From: Rhodospirillaceae bacterium UBA6608
Lineage (GTDB): Bacteria; Pseudomonadota; Alphaproteobacteria; Rhodospirillales_A; Casp-alpha2
Direction: 5' to 3'
Assembly (NCBI GenBank): GCA_002433335.1
Contig: DJHY01000197.1
Location: forward strand, 1 to 6,896
DNA: 6,896 bases
The notes below the pieces were generated by a model. The model was not told the origin of the DNA and searched no databases. It saw only the letters and a program-made list of their open reading frames with translations. Each line of letters opens with the position of its first letter. Positions within the stretch are counted from its first letter, which is position 1. This document shows positions 1 to 6,427 of this stretch, one piece after another. The position numbers and the translations under genes are program-made.

Positions 1-492
1 GCCCAGCCGCAAGACCAGGCTCCGGCGCCGCGCGAAGACGATATGCGCCACGTCATGGAGCTGTTGTTCTTCGCCTATCGTGATTTCACGGGCGAGGCCG
101 ATGCCATCCTGGCCGATTACGGCATGGGCCGGGCCCATCACCGGGCGATCTACTTCATCGGCGTCAACGAAGGCATCAGCGTGTCGGAACTGCTGGCGAT
201 TTTGAAGATCACCAAGCAATCGCTTAATCGCGTGCTCTCGACGTTGATCGACGAAGGCTACGTCGTGCAGGAAACGGATGACGGCGACCGCCGGCGCCGC
301 CTGATGCAGCTAACGCCTAAGGGCCGGGAACTGGAACATCTGTTGGCGGAGCGCCAGACGGCGCGGTTGTCGCGGGCGTTCCACGATGCTGGCCTGGACG
401 CGGTCGAGGGGTTTCAGCGCGTGTTGCTGGGCATGATCGACAAAGAAGACCGCCACCGTGTCAGCACCGGCCCCGCGCCGGGCTATTCCTGA
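1..492 (+). CDS. MarR-family transcriptional regulator (5' end outside window)
   Basis: This is probably a dimeric winged-helix DNA-binding repressor or activator of the MarR family; its ligand and target cannot be read from sequence. The frame is open from base 1. The 14 codons before the first ATG (at 43) read AQPQDQAPAPREDD, a plausible charged, proline-rich N-terminus, so the true start is probably upstream of the window. If ATG 43 were used the protein would be 149 aa, also within the family's range. Numbered from that Met, the N-terminal helices (about 1-30) include LLFFAYRDF. The helix-turn-helix lies at about 49-73 (VSELLAILKITKQSLNRVLSTL), and the wing carries the family's hallmark DDGDRRRRLMQLTPKG at about 78-93. 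A C-terminal dimerisation helix follows. It lies 112 bp upstream of an OmpR-type regulator in the same direction, so it may control or belong to that operon. The family call is firm; the role is not known. Confidence 0.85.
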   Translation, partial: AQPQDQAPAPREDDMRHVMELLFFAYRDFTGEADAILADYGMGRAHHRAIYFIGVNEGISVSELLAILKITKQSLNRVLSTLIDEGYVVQETDDGDRRRRLMQLTPKGRELEHLLAERQTARLSRAFHDAGLDAVEGFQRVLLGMIDKEDRHRVSTGPAPGYS

Positions 493-525
493 GCATCTCT
501 CCCGTCGCCCTCGGGCTGCCTGCAA

Positions 526-538
526 ATGCTAAAAGCAT
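526..538. promoter_or_regulatory. Short inverted repeat, possible operator
   Basis: ATGCT-AAA-AGCAT forms two perfect 5-bp arms around a 3-base centre, in the gap between the MarR-like gene and the OmpR-like gene. This is about the size of a short regulator site, but one 13-bp palindrome can occur by chance and no clear -35/-10 pair was found around it. It could also be a weak hairpin in a read-through transcript. The rest of the gap (493-604) holds no gene that I can see. Confidence 0.2.
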
Positions 539-604
539 GTTAGTCTCGCATCGCCCCTCGCGTTGTCGGGGGCATGGACGTCTGGGATTGGAGCCGTACC
601 GCCT

Positions 605-1288
605 GTGAACGCCGATTTGCCACATCTCCTGGTGGTCGATGACGACGGTCGTCTGCGCGATCTGTTGAACCGCTTCCTGTCCGATAACGGGTTCTTCGTG
701 GTCACTGCCGCAGACGCGGCCGAGGCACGCAAACGGCTGAGCCATTTTGATTTTGACGCGGTTGTTCTGGACCTGATGATGCCGGGCGAAAGCGGGCTGG
801 AGTTCGCGCGCGACCTGCGGACCCGGTCTTCGATACCGATCCTGATGTTGACCGCCATGGCCGAAGCCGAGGATCGCATCAACGGTCTGGAGGGTGGGGC
901 AGACGACTATGTGGTCAAACCGTTCGAGCCGCGGGAGCTGCTGCTGCGCATTCGGAATATTCTGAAGCGGACGCCGCAGCCGCAGGCCCAGTCCGCGGAT
1001 ATGTATTTCGGCGATATTCTGTTCCGCCCCGACCGTGGAGAGTTGTCGCGCGGCGGCCGCCCGATCCGCCTGACGGAGTTGGAGGCCGGCCTGCTGGCTG
1101 CCCTGGCCGCCCGTCCGGGCGACGTGTTGACGCGCGAGGATCTGATCGCCCGAACCGGCGCCGCCGGCGGGGGACGCGCGGTCGATGTACAGGTCACGCG
1201 TCTTCGCCGTAAGATCGAACCCAACCCCCGCATGCCGCGCTACCTTCAGACCGTGCGCGGCAAGGGGTATGTCCTGCGTCCCGATTAA
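605..1288 (+). CDS. ompR: OmpR-family response regulator
   Basis: This is a two-component response regulator: phosphorylation of an N-terminal receiver controls DNA binding by a C-terminal winged helix. From the GTG at 605 the product is 227 aa. The acidic pocket is at D12/D13 (LLVVDDDG), the phosphoacceptor is D56 (VLDLMMPGESG), the switch Thr lies in LMLTAMAE, and the conserved Lys is K105 (YVVKPFEPREL). The effector domain covers about 130-225 and ends in VDVQVTRLRRKIE...RYLQTVRGKGYVLRPD, close to the OmpR signature. GTG 605 puts these residues almost exactly where they lie in E. coli OmpR, and a GGAG (590-593) precedes it. A TTG at 563 would add 14 residues with no domain value. The EnvZ-like kinase gene follows after 24 bp and is the likely partner. 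The symbol reflects subfamily resemblance; the regulon need not be porins or osmolarity. Confidence 0.9.
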   Translation: MNADLPHLLVVDDDGRLRDLLNRFLSDNGFFVVTAADAAEARKRLSHFDFDAVVLDLMMPGESGLEFARDLRTRSSIPILMLTAMAEAEDRINGLEGGADDYVVKPFEPRELLLRIRNILKRTPQPQAQSADMYFGDILFRPDRGELSRGGRPIRLTELEAGLLAALAARPGDVLTREDLIARTGAAGGGRAVDVQVTRLRRKIEPNPRMPRYLQTVRGKGYVLRPD

Positions 1289-1312
1289 CGCCACGCCGAT
1301 GAGCCGCCACTG

Positions 1313-2632
1313 ATGTCCTTGCGAACGACCGTCAAGAACGCCCTGCCGAAAAGCCTGCTCGGCCGCGCCTTGTTGATTATCGTCACGCCGCTGGTTCTGC
1401 TCCAGGTGGTGTCGGGCCTGATTTTCTATGAAACCCACTGGGACAAAGTGTCCTATCGCCTGGCGCGTAGCGTCGCCGGTGACGTCGCGGCAATCTTGCA
1501 ACTGGTCAACGACGACCCCAGCGAACACGGACGCGAGCGGGCAGCGGAAATCGCCGGGCGCAATATGGATATGATCGTGACGTTCCTGCCCGATGCGATC
1601 TTGTCCAATAAATCGATTGAGCCGTCCAACGATCTAGAGGAAATGCTCGATCGTCTGATGCAGGGCTATTTGACCCGCCCCTACCGCCTGGATTCCGACA
1701 GCTCCGACCGCAACGTCATCATTGATGTGCAGCTTGCCGATGGGGTCATGCGGGTGACGACAGTGCGAAAACGCCTGTTCTCAACGACTGTTTATGTGTT
1801 TGTGATCTGGATGGTCGGGACGTCGCTGATCCTGTTCGGGGTGGCGACGATCTTCATGCGCAATCAGGTCAAGCCGATCCGTCGACTGGCCCATGCGGCC
1901 GAAAACTTCGGCAAGGGCCGCGATGTGTCGAACTTCAAACCCGAAGGCGCCACCGAAGTGCGTCAGGCGGCGCAGGCCTTCATGGCCATGCGCGAGCGGC
2001 TTCAACGTCAGATCACGCAGCGCACCGATATGTTGTCCGGTGTGTCGCACGACCTGCGCACGCCGTTGACCCGAATGAAACTGCAACTGGCCATGTTGGG
2101 GGACGTCGATGGGGTGGATGACCTGTCCGCCGACGTCTCCGACATGGAGCACATGTTGGAAGGCTATCTCGCCTTTGCCCGGGGCGAGGGCACGGAAAAG
2201 CCCACCCCGACCGAGTTGAGCCCGTTGTTGGAAGATGTCGTTACCCAGGTGCGCCGTCGCGGTCGGCCCATCGACCTGCACCTGGAGGACGATCTGACCC
2301 TGCCGCTGCGCCCCAATGCGTTCAAGCGATGCATTACCAACCTGGTCGAGAACGCGGCGCGGTACGGGCAGCATGTATCGGTGCGTGCGGGGCAGCGCGG
2401 GGATGCCATCGAAATTACGATCGACGACGACGGACCGGGTATCCCCGAGGAAAAGCGGGCCGATGTCTTTCGTCCGTTTTTCCGCCTGGACGACTCGCGC
2501 AATCCGGAAACGGGGGGCGTGGGTTTGGGCCTGACCATCGCCCGGGACGTGGTGCGCAGCCATGGCGGCGAGATTATTCTTTCGGATTCTCCGGCCGGCG
2601 GTTTGCGGGCGCGCGTCCGCCTGCCGTTGTAG
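1313..2632 (+). CDS. envZ: EnvZ-like sensor histidine kinase
   Basis: This is an inner-membrane sensor kinase, 439 aa, expected to autophosphorylate and pass the phosphate to the OmpR-like regulator encoded just upstream. There are two membrane helices at about 19-39 and 160-182, bracketing a periplasmic region of about 120 residues with no recognisable ligand domain. A HAMP linker follows (about 183-238, beginning RNQVKPIRRLAHAAENFG). The HisKA H-box is SGVSHDLRTPLTRMKLQLAML with the phosphoacceptor at H246, nearly the EnvZ H-box. The ATPase domain shows the N-box (NLVENAARYG, N347), G1 box (DDDGPGIPEE, D373) and G2 box (GGVGLGL, 401-407). All catalytic motifs are intact. ATG 1313 was chosen because the upstream frame contains the regulator's stop and only a CTG between; its Shine-Dalgarno is weak (GATGAG at 1298-1303). 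The stimulus is unknown. Confidence 0.92.
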   Translation: MSLRTTVKNALPKSLLGRALLIIVTPLVLLQVVSGLIFYETHWDKVSYRLARSVAGDVAAILQLVNDDPSEHGRERAAEIAGRNMDMIVTFLPDAILSNKSIEPSNDLEEMLDRLMQGYLTRPYRLDSDSSDRNVIIDVQLADGVMRVTTVRKRLFSTTVYVFVIWMVGTSLILFGVATIFMRNQVKPIRRLAHAAENFGKGRDVSNFKPEGATEVRQAAQAFMAMRERLQRQITQRTDMLSGVSHDLRTPLTRMKLQLAMLGDVDGVDDLSADVSDMEHMLEGYLAFARGEGTEKPTPTELSPLLEDVVTQVRRRGRPIDLHLEDDLTLPLRPNAFKRCITNLVENAARYGQHVSVRAGQRGDAIEITIDDDGPGIPEEKRADVFRPFFRLDDSRNPETGGVGLGLTIARDVVRSHGGEIILSDSPAGGLRARVRLPL

Positions 2633-2636
2633 GGCG

Positions 2637-2672
2637 CATGGAAAGGCCCATGGAATTCATGGCTTTTCCATG
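2637..2672 (+). terminator. Imperfect long hairpin just after the envZ-like gene
   Basis: Arms 2637-2652 (CATGGAAAGGCCCATG) and 2658-2672 (CATGGCTTTTCCATG) are complementary apart from one bulge and one wobble or mismatch, around the 5-base loop GAATT. The repeat starts 4 bases after the kinase stop codon. It could form a stem of about 15 bp in RNA and end or stabilise the upstream transcript. It lacks the T-run of a canonical rho-independent terminator, being followed by ACTGGGAATTATAATG. It might instead be a protein-binding palindrome in the control region of the next operon. Confidence 0.45.
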
Positions 2673-2681
2673 ACTGGGAAT

Positions 2682-2687
2682 TATAAT
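2682..2687 (+). promoter_or_regulatory. Possible -10 box (TATAAT)
   Basis: A perfect TATAAT consensus hexamer sits 79 bp before the NarL-type gene's start, in an AT-richer patch of a GC-rich window. No convincing TTGACA-like -35 lies 16-18 bp upstream (that stretch falls in the 3' arm of the hairpin), and there is no extended TG. If it is real, transcription would start near 2694 and the promoter would probably need an activator. Confidence 0.25.
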
Positions 2688-2702
2688 GATGGTTGATCGA
2701 GT

Positions 2703-2712
2703 TCGGATCCGA
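2703..2712. promoter_or_regulatory. Perfect 10-bp palindrome, possible operator
   Basis: TCGGATCCGA is a perfect 10-bp palindrome between the TATAAT at 2682-2687 and the NarL-type gene. A dimeric regulator such as the adjacent NarL-type protein could bind such a site, but this is inference from position only. A second inverted repeat, CGGAA-AA-TTCCG, lies at 2736-2747. Confidence 0.2.
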
Positions 2713-2753
2713 TAAGCGAGACGCCGCGCCCATTGCGGAAAATTCCGGCGTCC

Positions 2754-2759
2754 GGGGGG
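2754..2759 (+). promoter_or_regulatory. G-rich ribosome binding site before a TTG start
   Basis: GGGGGG lies 6 bases before the TTG at 2766, the correct spacing for a Shine-Dalgarno, though it differs from GGAGG by one base. It supports the TTG as the start, because no ATG exists early enough in this frame to keep the receiver domain intact. Confidence 0.6.
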
Positions 2760-2765
2760 TAAAAA

Positions 2766-3422
2766 TTGACTGATTCCCTGCCGTCAAAGGTGCTGATTGC
2801 CGACGACCATGCGTTGTTTCGCACGGGGCTCGGCTCGTTGCTGGAAATCATCGACCCGGACATCAAGGTTGTCGAAGCCGCCAGCTATCCCGAAGCCTTG
2901 CGAACGGTCAACGAAACCGATGATCTGGACCTTGCCCTCGTCGATCTGGGGATGCCCGGGATGGAACGGTTCGCGGGCCTGAACGCCCTGATCCGTGCCA
3001 TGGACGGTGTGCCGGTCGTGGTCGTTTCCGCCGCCGAAACAGCGGAAGAAATGGGCCAGGCCATGGATTGCGGCGCGCATGGGTATATCCCCAAGACGTT
3101 GGATAGTTCGGTCGTGGTCGCCGCCGTCCGGCAAGTCATTTCCGGTGAAATCTATTTGCCGCCGACCTTGATGGATTGGACCCCCGGCGGGGCCAAGACG
3201 GAAAGCGGCGGTCTGCACCTGACGCCGCGCCAGCGTGACGTTCTGAACCTGATGGCGGGCGGGAAGTCGAACAAGGAAATCGCTCGTATTCTGGGCCTTG
3301 CCGAAGGCACCATCAAATTGCATGTCACCGGGCTGCTCAAGGTGTTGGATGCCAACAACCGGACGCAGGCGGTGATCAAGGCGGCGTCCCTTGGCCTGAC
3401 GCAGGGCCTGGAACAGGATTGA
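2766..3422 (+). CDS. NarL/LuxR-type response regulator
   Basis: This is a response regulator with a receiver and a LuxR-type helix-turn-helix, 218 aa, a normal length for the NarL/FixJ class. The receiver shows D13/D14 in LIADDHALFRTGL, phosphoacceptor D60 in LALVDLGMPGM, switch S88 in VVVVSAAET and K110 in GYIPKTLDS. A linker leads to the DNA-binding domain at about 150-210: LTPRQRDVLNLMAGGKSNKEIA, then LAEGTIKLHVTGLLKVL, both hallmarks of the family. The start is TTG 2766 with a G-rich ribosome binding site; the GTG at residue 9 would cut off the first beta strand. The hybrid kinase gene follows after 24 bp and very likely works with it. Its targets are unknown; the inverted repeats just upstream are candidates for autoregulation. 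Confidence 0.9.
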   Translation: MTDSLPSKVLIADDHALFRTGLGSLLEIIDPDIKVVEAASYPEALRTVNETDDLDLALVDLGMPGMERFAGLNALIRAMDGVPVVVVSAAETAEEMGQAMDCGAHGYIPKTLDSSVVVAAVRQVISGEIYLPPTLMDWTPGGAKTESGGLHLTPRQRDVLNLMAGGKSNKEIARILGLAEGTIKLHVTGLLKVLDANNRTQAVIKAASLGLTQGLEQD

Positions 3423-3432
3423 TCGCGCCGAT

Positions 3433-3438
3433 AAGGAG
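3433..3438 (+). promoter_or_regulatory. Strong Shine-Dalgarno that fixes the hybrid kinase start
   Basis: AAGGAG lies 8 bases before the ATG at 3447. The longest open frame would begin at a GTG at 3438, but that codon overlaps this ribosome binding site and cannot be served by it, so ATG 3447 is preferred. Confidence 0.8.
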
Positions 3439-3446
3439 TGCGCCCC

Positions 3447-5954
3447 ATGCCGGATCTGATGGCCGGTAGCGGCATTACCGTTTTAGGCCTGGGCCTTGCT
3501 GCCGCGGCGTTCGTCGGGGGGATTTGGTTGGGCCGTCGGCAAGCTTCGGCATCTTCCGGGCAAGCCGCTCAGCCTGACGCCATCACTGCCGACAACTCGA
3601 CGCGCACCGCTTCGGCGGATGATCAGGCCGATGCCCGCGACGCCGAAACCGATGCCCACTACCGGATCATTTCCGAGCTGACCTCCGATATCGTTTACGC
3701 CTACGACGTGGGATTGGATGGGCGCGTGACCTCGAAATGGCAGGTCGGCGGGATCGACGGTCTGGCCGGTCAGTCGGGGCAAAGCGAAACCCCCATGGCC
3801 TGGCTGACCCAGATCCATCCCGATGATGTGCCGATCCTGGAATCGCGCGATCAGAGATTGCGGCTGGGGATTCCGTCGACCGACGAATTCCGGCTGCTAT
3901 CGGCGGATGGTCGGGTGCGCTGGCTGCGCGTCTATTCCCGGCCCGAACGCGGCACCGGCGGTGAAGTCGTCCGCGTGATCGGTGCGGCCAAGGAAATCAC
4001 CCAGGACAAGCGTTGGGAAGAAGCGCTGGCCGATAGCGAAAGCAAGCTGCAGGCCACGTCCCGGACTGCGCGCGTCGGTTATTGGGAGCATTATCCGGAA
4101 GACAACCGCACCGTTTGTTCGCCGGTGTTGTGGCGGATTTGGGGGCTGCGCCCCGGACGGGTCGGGCCGACCGGCAAGGTTTTCCTGGACATGATCCACC
4201 CAGAAGATCGGCCCAGAATCGCCGCCGCCTATGAAAACCCGAAACCGAACAGCCAGCACGAATACCGCGTGCGCCGCCCCGACGGCACCGTGCGCTATGT
4301 GTTCGAAGACCTGAGCGTCGATTTCGACGACAGCGGGCGTCCGCGCCGCCTGTTCGGTGTCAGCCAGGACATCACCGAACGCAAACAGGCGGAACAGGCG
4401 CTTAGGGATTCGGAACTACGCTATCACGCGATCGTCGAGGATCAGACGGAACTGATCCGCCGTTGTACCCCGGACGGTCTTCGGACCTTCGTCAACGAGG
4501 CCTATTGCGAATACTACGGCGTGCCCAAAGAAGACTTGATCGGCAAGCCGGTCGGCTCGGAACTGAGTGAGGGCGAGGCCGCGGTCCGGCTCGAGATTAT
4601 CCATCGGATCGGCCATACGAACCCGATTGAGGAAAACTTGCATCGCGTCGTCGGGCGCGACGGCAAGGTCAGCTGGCAGCAGTGGACCGAACGTGCGGTC
4701 TATGACGACGATGGCCGGATGGTCGAAATCCAAGGTGTCGGGCGCGACGTGACCGCGACCAAGATGGCCGAAGACATGTTGGCCGAAGCTAAGGATGCGG
4801 CGGAGCAGGCAAGTGCGGCCAAGTCTCGCTTCCTGGCCGCCGCCAGCCACGATTTGCGTCAGCCGCTGCAAGCCCTGGCGATGTTCGTCAACGTCCTGTC
4901 CCAACGAGACCTGGACGACAAAGCCAAGCAGCTGATCAATCGTATCCGCGATTGTTCGGATGCCTTGGAACGGTTGCTGGGCTCGCTCCTCGATATCTCG
5001 AAACTGGACGCCGGGTTGTTCGTGCCGCAACGGCGGGAATTCAACCTGGGCGCGGTGGTGGAACGGCTATGTTCCGAAATCCGCCCGCTGGCCGAGGAAA
5101 AGGGACTGACGCTGCGCATGGTTCCCTGCGCCCTGTTGGTCGATAGCGACCCCGGCCTCTTGGACCGCCTGTTGCGCAATCTGTTGACCAATGCCGTCCG
5201 CCATACGGAAAACGGCAAGATCCTTGTCGGGTGCCGCCGCATCGGTGATCAAGTGCGGGTCGAGATCTGGGATACGGGCGTCGGTATTCCCGAAGACCAG
5301 TTGGACATGATCTTCGAAGAATTCCACCAGGTCGGGAACCTGGCCCGCGACCGGCGCGAAGGTCTGGGCCTTGGTTTGGCAATCGTTCAACGTCTATCGA
5401 ACCTGTTGGATCATCCGGTCAACGTGCGCTCGCAGATCGGCCGGGGGTCGGCGTTCTCGGTCACCCTGCCGCTGGCCGGCGAGCATGCGCCGGCGGTCAT
5501 GACCCTGCCCGCCGACGAACAGGCGGATGTCGCCGGTGCCATCGTGGTCGGGATCGACGACGAGGCCGATATTCGCGAAGCCTTGGAAATGCTGCTGACC
5601 GGTTGGGGGTACGACGCCATCGTCGCGGGCTCGGCGGTCGAGGCAATTGCCAAGTTGGAACAGGAACGCAAACGCCCCGAACTGGTCGTCGCGGACTACC
5701 GGTTGAAGCTGGGCCACACCGGCGCCGACGCGATCCTGGCGATCCGCCATGTCTGGGGCGGCGATGTGCCCGGGTTTCTGTTAACCGGCGATACCGGCCC
5801 GGACCGCTTGCGCGAGGCCGCGGCCAGTGGCTTCGAAGTCATGCACAAGCCGATCCAGCCTGAGAAGCTGCGCCTGATGGTCGCGGAATCGATCACCAAT
5901 GCCCGCCATGCCGCAGCCGCGCGGCAGCGCCAATTGGAAGAACGGCGCGCCTGA
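3447..5954 (+). CDS. Membrane-anchored triple-PAS hybrid histidine kinase with C-terminal receiver
   Basis: This is a hybrid sensor kinase of 835 aa from ATG 3447. One N-terminal membrane helix lies at about 8-28 (ITVLGLGLAAAAFVGGIWLG), with almost nothing outside the membrane, so sensing is probably cytoplasmic. Three PAS folds follow at about 71-189, 199-315 and 325-444. The first two carry the IHPDD/IHPED motif, and the ends TERKQAE and TATKMAE are typical PAC borders. A short Ala/Glu-rich helix leads to HisKA with H468 in AASHDLRQPLQALAMF. The ATPase domain has N582 (NLLTNAVRHT), G1 D609 (DTGVGIPE) and G2 639-644 (GLGLGL). The receiver (about 698-825) has D704/D705, phosphoacceptor D750 (VVADYRL) and K801 (MHKPI). 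All catalytic residues are present. No Hpt domain is fused. The adjacent NarL-type regulator is the likely output partner. Whether any PAS binds a cofactor cannot be told from this reading. Confidence 0.92.
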   Translation: MPDLMAGSGITVLGLGLAAAAFVGGIWLGRRQASASSGQAAQPDAITADNSTRTASADDQADARDAETDAHYRIISELTSDIVYAYDVGLDGRVTSKWQVGGIDGLAGQSGQSETPMAWLTQIHPDDVPILESRDQRLRLGIPSTDEFRLLSADGRVRWLRVYSRPERGTGGEVVRVIGAAKEITQDKRWEEALADSESKLQATSRTARVGYWEHYPEDNRTVCSPVLWRIWGLRPGRVGPTGKVFLDMIHPEDRPRIAAAYENPKPNSQHEYRVRRPDGTVRYVFEDLSVDFDDSGRPRRLFGVSQDITERKQAEQALRDSELRYHAIVEDQTELIRRCTPDGLRTFVNEAYCEYYGVPKEDLIGKPVGSELSEGEAAVRLEIIHRIGHTNPIEENLHRVVGRDGKVSWQQWTERAVYDDDGRMVEIQGVGRDVTATKMAEDMLAEAKDAAEQASAAKSRFLAAASHDLRQPLQALAMFVNVLSQRDLDDKAKQLINRIRDCSDALERLLGSLLDISKLDAGLFVPQRREFNLGAVVERLCSEIRPLAEEKGLTLRMVPCALLVDSDPGLLDRLLRNLLTNAVRHTENGKILVGCRRIGDQVRVEIWDTGVGIPEDQLDMIFEEFHQVGNLARDRREGLGLGLAIVQRLSNLLDHPVNVRSQIGRGSAFSVTLPLAGEHAPAVMTLPADEQADVAGAIVVGIDDEADIREALEMLLTGWGYDAIVAGSAVEAIAKLEQERKRPELVVADYRLKLGHTGADAILAIRHVWGGDVPGFLLTGDTGPDRLREAAASGFEVMHKPIQPEKLRLMVAESITNARHAAAARQRQLEERRA

Positions 5955-5964
5955 CGCTACGTTT

Positions 5965-6318
5965 CTAGAATAGACGCCCGCCGTTCGGCACGGTCAGGTC
6001 GGGGCGAATCAAAACGACCTCGCCGTCATCGTCGGGAAGGCCCAGCACCAGAACTTCGGACATGAACTTGCCGATCTGTTTCGGCGGGAAATTCACCACG
6101 CCGGCCACCTGCCGCCCGACCAACGTTTCCGGTGTGTAGTGACGGGTGATCTGCGCCGAGGTTTTACGTTCACCGATTTCCGGCCCGAAATCGACCCATA
6201 GCTTGATCGCCGGGCGGCGCGCTTCGGGGAAGGGTTCGGCGCGAACGATGGTGCCGACGCGCACGTCGACGGCCAGGAAATCGTCAAAGGTAATTCGGGA
6301 TGCCGCGTCCTCGGTCAT
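5965..6318 (-). CDS. csaA: CsaA-like tRNA-binding protein
   Basis: This is a small cytoplasmic OB-fold protein of the CsaA/YgjH type, 117 aa, close to the family's usual length of about 110. Such proteins have the tRNA-binding fold also found at the C-terminus of some methionyl-tRNA synthetases. B. subtilis CsaA was described as a chaperone linked to secretion, so the exact job is unsettled. Visible family motifs in order: [18 protein letters not shown] (11-28), [16 protein letters not shown] (30-45), [10 protein letters not shown] (52-61), [20 protein letters not shown] (about 76-95) and the C-terminal [13 protein letters not shown]. The start at 6318 has a good AGGAG 6 bases upstream. It is convergent with the hybrid kinase gene (10 bp between stops). 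A terminator separates it from the phasin gene upstream, so it needs its own promoter in about 6330-6375, where I see no clear consensus. Confidence 0.93.
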   Translation of the reverse strand: MTEDAASRITFDDFLAVDVRVGTIVRAEPFPEARRPAIKLWVDFGPEIGERKTSAQITRHYTPETLVGRQVAGVVNFPPKQIGKFMSEVLVLGLPDDDGEVVLIRPDLTVPNGGRLF

Positions 6319-6324
6319 GGAGCT

Positions 6325-6329
6325 CTCCT
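6325..6329 (-). promoter_or_regulatory. Shine-Dalgarno of the csaA-like gene
   Basis: On the minus strand AGGAG sits 6 bases before the ATG at 6318-6316, a near-ideal arrangement that confirms this start. Confidence 0.8.
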
Positions 6330-6377
6330 ATCGTTTAGGCGGCCCAGACTTAACGAGGGACGGGGAGGACGCAACAA

Positions 6378-6406
6378 AAAAGGCCGCCCGGTTGGGGCGG
6401 CCTTTT
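6378..6406 (-). terminator. Rho-independent terminator of the phasin gene
   Basis: Arms 6378-6389 (AAAAGGCCGCCC) and 6395-6406 (GGGCGGCCTTTT) pair perfectly over 12 bp around the 5-base loop GGTTG. Read on the minus strand, the stem ends in a run of six T (6381-6376). It starts 21 bases after the phasin stop codon, so it fits as that gene's terminator. The plus strand also has four T after the stem, so it could stop transcription running in from the left as well. Confidence 0.92.
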
Positions 6407-6427
6407 CGTCTATTCGGATCGGGTCCG

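Noticed and set aside
461..1528. 355-codon open frame on the minus strand
   Set aside because: It lies opposite the OmpR-like gene and the start of the kinase gene, both with full family motifs. Its translation shows no recognisable domain and it is a frame shadow of GC-rich coding DNA.
1781..2563. 260-codon minus-strand frame opposite the EnvZ-like kinase
   Set aside because: The opposite strand carries intact HAMP, H-, N- and G-boxes; this translation is rich in His, Gln and Arg as expected for an antisense shadow.
2693..2698. TTGATC as a -35 box for the NarL-type gene
   Set aside because: Four of six bases match TTGACA, but no -10-like hexamer lies 16-18 bp downstream.
4416..5030. 204-codon minus-strand frame opposite the hybrid kinase
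   Set aside because: It covers PAS3 and HisKA coding DNA on the other strand and shows no family motifs.
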